Origin: an uncultured Phycisphaerales bacterium
Lineage (GTDB): Bacteria; Planctomycetota; Phycisphaerae; Phycisphaerales; SM1A02
Assembly: GCA_946886375.1 (NCBI GenBank)
Contig: CAMPIL010000270.1
Coordinates: forward strand, 1 to 5,055
Direction of reading: 5' to 3'
Length of the DNA stretch: 5,055 nucleotides
The position numbers were made by a program, and so were the translations under genes. Numbering within the stretch: position 1 is the stretch's first letter; every line of letters begins with the position of its first letter. Shown here one piece after another: positions 1 to 3,664 of the stretch. Under the pieces are notes generated by a model. The model was given only the letters and a program-made list of their open reading frames with translations, had not been told where the DNA came from and searched no databases.

Positions 1-73
1 ACCGCTGACTTCAAGAAAATACGGCGTCACGCGCTTGGCCTGAAATCGGCTGCGCTTCCTACCATTGGCCGTA
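1..73. other. Left edge, no assignable gene
   Basis: These bases precede the SirB1-like gene. On the plus strand, one frame is open from the window edge to a TGA at 41-43, ending ...RKYGVTRLA, and could be the tail of an upstream gene lying 30 bases before the ATG at 74. A second frame stays open to a TGA at 106-108, which would overlap the next gene. The third stops at once. Neither tail is long enough to recognise. No promoter or Shine-Dalgarno sequence stands out. Confidence 0.3.
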
Positions 74-820
74 ATGTCGCCCACGCACTGTCGCCCCTGC
101 GCGTTTGAATGTTTCGCCCGGCAATTGCCGGCGATTGATTCTTGCTGCGGACGCGGCCTGCTGGAGGCGGCGCTCGCCATCTCCATGCACGAACTGGGCG
201 AAGTCGACGTTCACTCGATCGATCGCCAACTGCAGCAGTTCGCCGACGATGTTCAGCAGCGCGTGCCGCACCTGGTCGATCAATTGCGATCCGGCCAGCC
301 TGCGAATCCCGAACCGGTGCTCGCACACCTGCACACGGTGTTGTTTGATGAGCAGCAATTCCGCGGCAACATAGATGATTATTACAACCCGCACAACAGT
401 TACATCCCGACTGTGCTGCAGACCCGGCGCGGCATTCCCATCACGCTCACGCTGATCTACAAGAACGTCGCCGAGCGCCTGGGATTGCGCGTGCACGGCA
501 TCAACGCGCCGGGACATTTTCTGGCGGCGATCGATCCGCCCTCCGAAGCGCAGCCGCCGGGCGCGTGCGTGCCGGGTCGAATGTACATCGACACATTCTG
601 CGGCGGGCGCATTCTGAACAAGACGGAAGTGTGCCAGTTCCTCGAGCACACGCTCGGCCGCCCGATTCCATATCAAAAGAGCATGCTGTCACCGGCGACC
701 AATCGCCAGTGGCTCAACCGCATGCTGCAGAACCTGCAGAATATTTTCGCCTTCACCCGCCGCGAGTCTGACCTTGCCGCGATGCAGGAGATGGTATTTC
801 TGCTGCACGAGCCGATGTGA
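74..820 (+). CDS. SirB1-family protein, transglutaminase-like fold (Transglut_core2)
   Basis: This is a 248-residue cytoplasmic-looking protein with no signal peptide. The family signature is clear: an N-terminal helix (LLEAALAIS, about residues 29-37), then DDYYNPHNSYIPTVLQTRRG with the following IPITLTLIY (about 101-129), then GHFL (about 147-150) and D-T-F-C-G-G-R-I-L (about 173-181). The conserved His and Asp correspond to two members of the transglutaminase triad. The segment RRGIPITL, where a catalytic Cys would be expected, has none, as in the SirB1 family, so enzymatic activity is doubtful. The family's cellular role is poorly defined; enterobacterial sirB1 sits near prmC and kdsA. 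The protein ends at LLHEPM, just where many relatives continue into a TPR-like tail. The N-terminus is rich in Cys (five within the first 25 residues). I chose the ATG at 74; an in-frame TTG at 65 would add three residues, and neither has a visible Shine-Dalgarno. A strong terminator follows 28 bases after the stop. Confidence 0.87.
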   Translation: MSPTHCRPCAFECFARQLPAIDSCCGRGLLEAALAISMHELGEVDVHSIDRQLQQFADDVQQRVPHLVDQLRSGQPANPEPVLAHLHTVLFDEQQFRGNIDDYYNPHNSYIPTVLQTRRGIPITLTLIYKNVAERLGLRVHGINAPGHFLAAIDPPSEAQPPGACVPGRMYIDTFCGGRILNKTEVCQFLEHTLGRPIPYQKSMLSPATNRQWLNRMLQNLQNIFAFTRRESDLAAMQEMVFLLHEPM

Positions 821-848
821 TCGGGACAACAGCCGCAACTGCATCACG

Positions 849-887
849 CCCCGGCTTCACGCAGCGGCTTCGCGCCGGGGTTTTTCT
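849..887 (+). terminator. Rho-independent terminator after the SirB1-like gene
   Basis: A perfect 7-bp GC stem, CCCCGGC (849-855) with GCCGGGG (874-880), encloses an 18-base loop. It is followed at once by a T-run (TTTTTCTTTT, 881-890). This is a typical intrinsic terminator on the plus strand. It separates the SirB1-like gene from apaG, so apaG should have its own promoter. There is no matching A-run on the left side, so it should work in one direction only. Confidence 0.87.
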
Positions 888-903
888 TTTGTTCGAGCGC
901 GGA

Positions 904-918
904 ATGATCCCGGATCAT
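904..918. promoter_or_regulatory. Perfect 7+1+7 palindrome upstream of apaG
   Basis: ATGATCC (904-910) and GGATCAT (912-918) are exact inverted repeats around a single C. The site lies between the terminator and apaG. A -10-like TAGAAT sits at 934-939, ten bases before the apaG ATG, so the palindrome would fall near a -35 position. An operator is possible but no regulator is identified. I see no good -35 hexamer at the right distance from TAGAAT. Confidence 0.3.
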
Positions 919-949
919 CGCCGCTTATCCCGATAGAATCGCCTTTGGC

Positions 950-1387
950 ATGGACATGACGACTTCCCCACCCGGTTCCTGCACTGTGACTCAAGGCGTG
1001 CGCATCAGCGTGACGCCGGAGTTTCTGCCTGCGCAATCCGATGCGACGGCGGGGCGGTATACCTTCGCGTACCACATCGTCATCGCCAATGAAGGCGACC
1101 GCCGCGCAAAACTGCGCTCGCGTCACTGGATCATTCTGGACGCCCACGGTGTGCGGCGCGATGTTCATGGCATGGGCGTGGTGGGCGCGTTTCCCGATCT
1201 TGCACCGGGCGAGCAATATCAATATTCAAGTTTCTGCCCATTGGAAACACATTGGGGCACGATGGAAGGCACGTTCCTCATGGAGCGAGAAACGGGCGAA
1301 ACATTCGACGCCGCCATCGGAAGGTTTTATTTGATCGCGCCCGCCGCGGAAACCGACCGGGCGGGCAAGCGCGTGAAGACGAACTGA
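950..1387 (+). CDS. apaG: ApaG family protein (DUF525)
   Basis: The 145-residue product matches ApaG along nearly its whole length. In order: T-Q-G-V-R-I-S-V-T-P-E-F-L (about 14-26), the QSD...GRY.FAY.I.I.NEGD strand region (about 29-50), L-R-S-R-H-W-I-I-L-D (55-64), the glycine loop GMGVVG (74-79), the LAPGEQYQYSS segment (84-94), CPLETHWGTMEGTF (96-109) and a closing strand F-Y-L-I-A-P (126-131). ApaG proteins are single fibronectin-III-like beta-sandwich domains. They were linked to Co2+/Mg2+ resistance by enterobacterial mutants and related to the C-terminal domain of eukaryotic FBXO3; their biochemical role is not settled. Known proteins are about 125-130 residues, so this one carries a few extra residues at both ends. 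In E. coli apaG lies with apaH and ksgA; here it stands alone between a terminator and an unrelated gene. The ATG at 950 is chosen because it precedes the domain closely; a second in-frame ATG lies at 956. No Shine-Dalgarno is evident. Confidence 0.95.
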   Translation: MDMTTSPPGSCTVTQGVRISVTPEFLPAQSDATAGRYTFAYHIVIANEGDRRAKLRSRHWIILDAHGVRRDVHGMGVVGAFPDLAPGEQYQYSSFCPLETHWGTMEGTFLMERETGETFDAAIGRFYLIAPAAETDRAGKRVKTN

Positions 1388-1400
1388 TAATATTCACTTG

Positions 1401-1429
1401 TTGCCATGGATTGTCGTTATTGGTATAGC
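1401..1429 (+). promoter_or_regulatory. Candidate sigma-70-type promoter for the helical secreted protein
   Basis: TTGCCA (1401-1406, five of six matches to TTGACA) and TATAGC (1424-1429, four of six to TATAAT) are separated by exactly 17 bases in an AT-richer gap after apaG. A start of transcription seven bases downstream would fall near 1436, practically on the ATG at 1438. That implies either a leaderless message or use of the in-frame ATG at 1480. The match is suggestive only. Confidence 0.35.
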
Positions 1430-1437
1430 AGACGCTG

Positions 1438-2250
1438 ATGCCCCTGAAGCCACTTCCATTCAACAGCCGCTTACGTCTGATGCGGCTTCCATTTGCTGTC
1501 GCAATGGTGGCTGTCCTTTTCATGGGCACGCCCACCCTCGGACAGGGCGTGCTGCCGAATCTCATTAAGCCGCATCTCTTAAACCAATACCTCAAGTACA
1601 TGACGCTCAGCGATGAGCAACTTGTGCAGATTCAGCGCCTCCATGAGGCATATCTGAAAAACTGGTCTGAGTCGTTCGATGGTGAAATCGCGAGTTTCAA
1701 TGCTGCGTGGGGGGCGGTGTACGTGAGTCCCGATCGCTTTACCGAAGAAAGCATGGAGAAAACATTTCGCGAGGCGCGAGAGAAATCCGATCGGCTTGCA
1801 TCAAAACTCCGCGTTGCCAACGATGATTTCTTCGACGGCATCGAACTTCTTCTGACCGAAGAACAGCGGGGCGGTTTGCAGCGGGCTCGGCTGGCGCACG
1901 ATCGATATAGTTATCGCAGGTCCAAGAATGGACTTCGCGAACGTCACATTGATCTTGTGAAACTCCTCGACGAACTCAATCTCGACGACCACGATCGCTC
2001 ACAATCGAATGCTTTCGTGGGTGATTATGAGCCCGTCTTCGTGCAGGCGCTACGACAGGCGGGTGAGGCCGATCAGAAGGTTGCCCAGATCGAATTTGCA
2101 GCCCTCGACTTGATTCGTACATCGCCAAACCAGACTCCCGATCCTGCGACGCAGGCCCGAATTGATGAACTTTGCGATAAGGCGGGGAAACTGGGAATTG
2201 GAGCGTCCACAAACCTGTCGAGGCAAATCGTCGCGGACTGCGACAGGTGA
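1438..2250 (+). CDS. Exported helical protein of unknown function, N-terminal part
   Basis: This is a 270-residue frame. Residues 1-37 form a signal peptide: basic start (R11, R13, R16), hydrophobic core LPFAVAMVAVLFMG (17-30) and a likely cleavage near TLGQG (34-37). The rest is hydrophilic and predicted largely helical, with no cysteine or enzyme motif suggesting catalysis. Helix starts resemble the L-S/T-x-E-Q motif of Spy/CpxP-like and other planctomycete exported proteins: LSDEQLVQIQRLHEAY (57-72), LTEEQRGGLQRARLAH (139-154) and a looser LLDELNLDDHDRSQSNAF (176-193). The frame stops at TGA 2248-2250, and the pattern carries on in the next frame, so this is probably the front part of one longer protein of about 445 residues. 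An ATG at 1480 would give a shorter signal peptide beginning MRLPFAV and is a credible start. GC content is lower than in the flanking genes. Function unknown; a structural or chaperone-like role outside the membrane is only a guess. Confidence 0.7.
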   Translation: MPLKPLPFNSRLRLMRLPFAVAMVAVLFMGTPTLGQGVLPNLIKPHLLNQYLKYMTLSDEQLVQIQRLHEAYLKNWSESFDGEIASFNAAWGAVYVSPDRFTEESMEKTFREAREKSDRLASKLRVANDDFFDGIELLLTEEQRGGLQRARLAHDRYSYRRSKNGLRERHIDLVKLLDELNLDDHDRSQSNAFVGDYEPVFVQALRQAGEADQKVAQIEFAALDLIRTSPNQTPDPATQARIDELCDKAGKLGIGASTNLSRQIVADCDR

Positions 2251-2771
2251 TGAGCATGCTTTCTCCCACTGCGGCGGCAGAATTGGAGCGTCGTTATAAT
2301 GAAGAGGCGTATCCCGAAGTGTATCCTGATCCCGCTTTTGCGTTGCCGTTTTACACATCGGCTGAGCGCCTCCCGGAGTTGGATCAGAATCAGCAGGTCG
2401 CAATAAGATCACTGCGAGACGCGTATGTGCGCGAACATGCTGAAATGAGCCGAAAGTTGGCCGAGGCGATATACAACAAACGCGCAGTTGATTATCGCCA
2501 CGACATAAGAGACTACTACAAAAAGGCCGCTGAAGCCGAAGAAGAGGTCAAACGCTTGGCTCTGAAGCGTGAGCAATTGGATCTCGCGCAGCCGGCGCGA
2601 GTCCGCGTTATGCTCGCTCCGGAGCAAAACGAACGACTGTCGAAATGGATTTTCGAAGTGAAAAAGCCTCCGAGGCCATGGGCGCAAGTCGCACGATTAC
2701 CTCAGGACGAGCCCGATCGAGAACGCAACGATCATGCGCGCAAAGGCGTGCCCGACAACGCGAAACAATGA
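2250..2771 (+). CDS. C-terminal continuation of the helical protein, or coupled second gene
   Basis: This 173-residue frame begins at ATG 2250 within a TGATG overlap with the preceding stop; a GTG at 2247 would add one residue. It has no signal peptide or membrane segment, which is odd for a partner of an exported protein but natural if it is the rest of the same protein. It starts in mid-pattern: LSPTAAAELERRYNEEAYP (about 4-22), then LPELDQNQQVAIRSLRDAY (about 41-59), a long charged coiled-coil-like helix (about 60-115) and LAPEQNERLSKWI (about 122-134). These are the same L-x-x-x-Q helix starts as in the upstream frame. The last 35 residues are polar and probably disordered. One extra base near 2246 would join the two frames as ...VADCDR-VMSMLSP.... 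Alternatives are re-initiation at TGATG or a sequencing error. No function is recognised. Confidence 0.6.
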   Translation: MSMLSPTAAAELERRYNEEAYPEVYPDPAFALPFYTSAERLPELDQNQQVAIRSLRDAYVREHAEMSRKLAEAIYNKRAVDYRHDIRDYYKKAAEAEEEVKRLALKREQLDLAQPARVRVMLAPEQNERLSKWIFEVKKPPRPWAQVARLPQDEPDRERNDHARKGVPDNAKQ

Positions 2772-2781
2772 CGCGGTTGTC
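2754..2781. terminator. Imperfect hairpin between convergent genes
   Basis: GACAACGCG (2754-2762) pairs with CGC (2772-2774) and GTTGTC (2776-2781), leaving G2775 bulged and a 9-base loop. The structure spans the stop codon of the plus-strand frame (2769-2771) and reaches into that of the minus-strand lipoprotein (2780-2782). There is no T-run on either side, so it is not a standard intrinsic terminator. It could act as a shared weak stop or 3'-end stabiliser for both converging messages. Confidence 0.3.
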
Positions 2782-3400
2782 ATTCGCTCTTGGTGTACGG
2801 CAGCCCGCCGTTGGTCACGGTGTCAATGCGAATGGCCGGCGGGGCTTCATAGCCGCGCGTTCCGGCCTCGGCGACGTTTTCGTCCTCTTCCACGCCGTCG
2901 CCGCTCACGCCGATGCCGCCGACCAGAGTTGCATTCTTGTAGAGCGGCACGCCGCCGGGGAACTCGATGAGTCCGGGCTCGAAGAACCCGCGATTTGAGT
3001 TGCCGATGTTCCACAGCGGCCCGCCGGGCTGACTGAGCGCGCCGATGGTGCGCGAGGTGAGGGCGTTCTGATCGCTGCTGAACGCCATGGCGGTGTACGC
3101 CTTGGAACTCGCGATGGACAGACTGCCGTGCCAGGCGTCGGGCATGGAGACGCGGCCGACCACCCGTGCGTTGCGGTTCATCACAATGATGTGCATTCGC
3201 GTGGTCTGTTTCTCACCCGCCGCATTCACGCGCAGCAATGAAGGCTGTGCGCGGGCGGCGGCTTCGGCCTGCGACAGAATCACCTTCACATCCGCATCGG
3301 TCAATTTGTCGCTTGACCTGGCGGAAACGTTGGTGCTCTGACAGCCGGCGAGAATCAGGCACGCAACACCCGCAACAAGACCTCGGCAGAAACTATTCAT
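2780..3400 (-). CDS. Haem-binding GlcG/HbpS-family lipoprotein
   Basis: The product is 206 residues. The N-terminus MNSFCRGLVAGVACLILAGC is a lipoprotein signal peptide with lipobox LAGC and lipidated Cys20. Gln21 rather than Asp follows, which would favour release to an outer membrane. The mature part matches the GlcG/HbpS/PduO-C (Haem_degrading, PF03928) fold: LTDADVKVILSQAEAAAR (33-50), a beta segment RMHIIVMNRNARVVGRVSMP (68-87), SSKAYTAMAF (98-107), FPGGVPLY (147-154) and the family hallmark LVGGIGVSGDGVEEDENVAE (159-178). Relatives bind haem or other tetrapyrrole-type ligands, some as extracellular sensors or degraders. No substrate can be read from the sequence. At 206 residues it exceeds the usual core of about 140, with additions near 111-146 and a C-terminal tail 181-206. 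The ATG at 3400 is set by the signal peptide and overlaps the preceding gene's stop by ATGA, implying translational coupling. An open frame extends up to 3610, but that part is a shadow of the preceding gene. Confidence 0.88.
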   Translation of the reverse strand: MNSFCRGLVAGVACLILAGCQSTNVSARSSDKLTDADVKVILSQAEAAARAQPSLLRVNAAGEKQTTRMHIIVMNRNARVVGRVSMPDAWHGSLSIASSKAYTAMAFSSDQNALTSRTIGALSQPGGPLWNIGNSNRGFFEPGLIEFPGGVPLYKNATLVGGIGVSGDGVEEDENVAEAGTRGYEAPPAIRIDTVTNGGLPYTKSE

Positions 3401-3657
3401 GCGTTTTCTTTCGTGCTGGAAATGTGGTGGTTCAACATGGTGTTGCCGCGCAGCGTGAGTTCGACAATCGAGTGCCTCATCGCGCCGCGGGCGTGATCGA
3501 CGTGAATCAACCCCTCTGCGAGCGCATCTTCCCAAATGGAAAGCCTGGGGCATGTGCTGCGCCAGGCATCCATTGTTTCGCCATAGGTCCGCGGATGATC
3601 CGACAGCCATGCGAGGAACTGAAGCATCAGGCGTGTGGTGGGTTCATCCATAAGCAT
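3397..3657 (-). CDS. Small winged-helix-like conserved protein coupled to the lipoprotein
   Basis: This is an 86-residue soluble protein from ATG 3657 (MLMDEP); ATG 3651 would give 84 residues. Helices are suggested at 7-19 (TRLMLQFLAWLSD) and 24-33 (TYGETMDAW). A W-R-S-T-C-P-R-L-S-I-W-E-D-A-L segment (32-46) follows, then a beta-turn-beta ending IVELTLRGNTML (64-75) that resembles the wing of a small winged-helix domain. I recall similar short proteins (RPRTY.ETM.AWR..CPRLS.WEDAL) from proteobacteria annotated only as hypothetical; this is memory, not a search. There is a single Cys36 in the conserved CPR motif. The stop TGA overlaps the lipoprotein ATG by four bases, so the two are translated together. 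The start lies 7 bases after the dockerin gene's stop, so it may be co-transcribed with that gene. An upstream ATG at 3687 would overlap the dockerin gene's 3' end and seems less likely. DNA binding is possible but unproven. Confidence 0.72.
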   Translation of the reverse strand: MLMDEPTTRLMLQFLAWLSDHPRTYGETMDAWRSTCPRLSIWEDALAEGLIHVDHARGAMRHSIVELTLRGNTMLNHHISSTKENA

Positions 3658-3664
3658 GTCAATT

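Noticed and set aside
59..676. 205-codon minus-strand open frame opposite the SirB1-like gene
   Set aside because: It lies wholly antisense to a gene with clear family motifs. Its translation is Arg/Ala/Val-rich without recognisable domains, as expected from high-GC antisense frames.
724..741. CTGCAG direct repeats in the SirB1-like gene
   Set aside because: They simply encode a repeated L-Q in MLQNLQN. There is no sign of a mobile-element or regulatory role.
857..1222. 121-codon minus-strand frame covering the terminator and apaG
   Set aside because: It is antisense to a well-matched ApaG and runs through an intrinsic terminator. No domain is recognisable.
2184..2191. GGGGAAAC as a programmed -1 frameshift site joining the two helical-protein frames
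   Set aside because: It contains GGGAAAC, but in this frame it reads GGG AAA C rather than G GGA AAC, and the A-site codon would mispair after slipping. A shift here would also replace the natural-looking ending SRQIVADCDR. A break nearer 2246 fits better.
3401..3610. Longer start for the haem-binding lipoprotein
   Set aside because: The extension is an arginine-rich overlap with the small-protein gene and would bury the lipoprotein signal peptide inside the chain.
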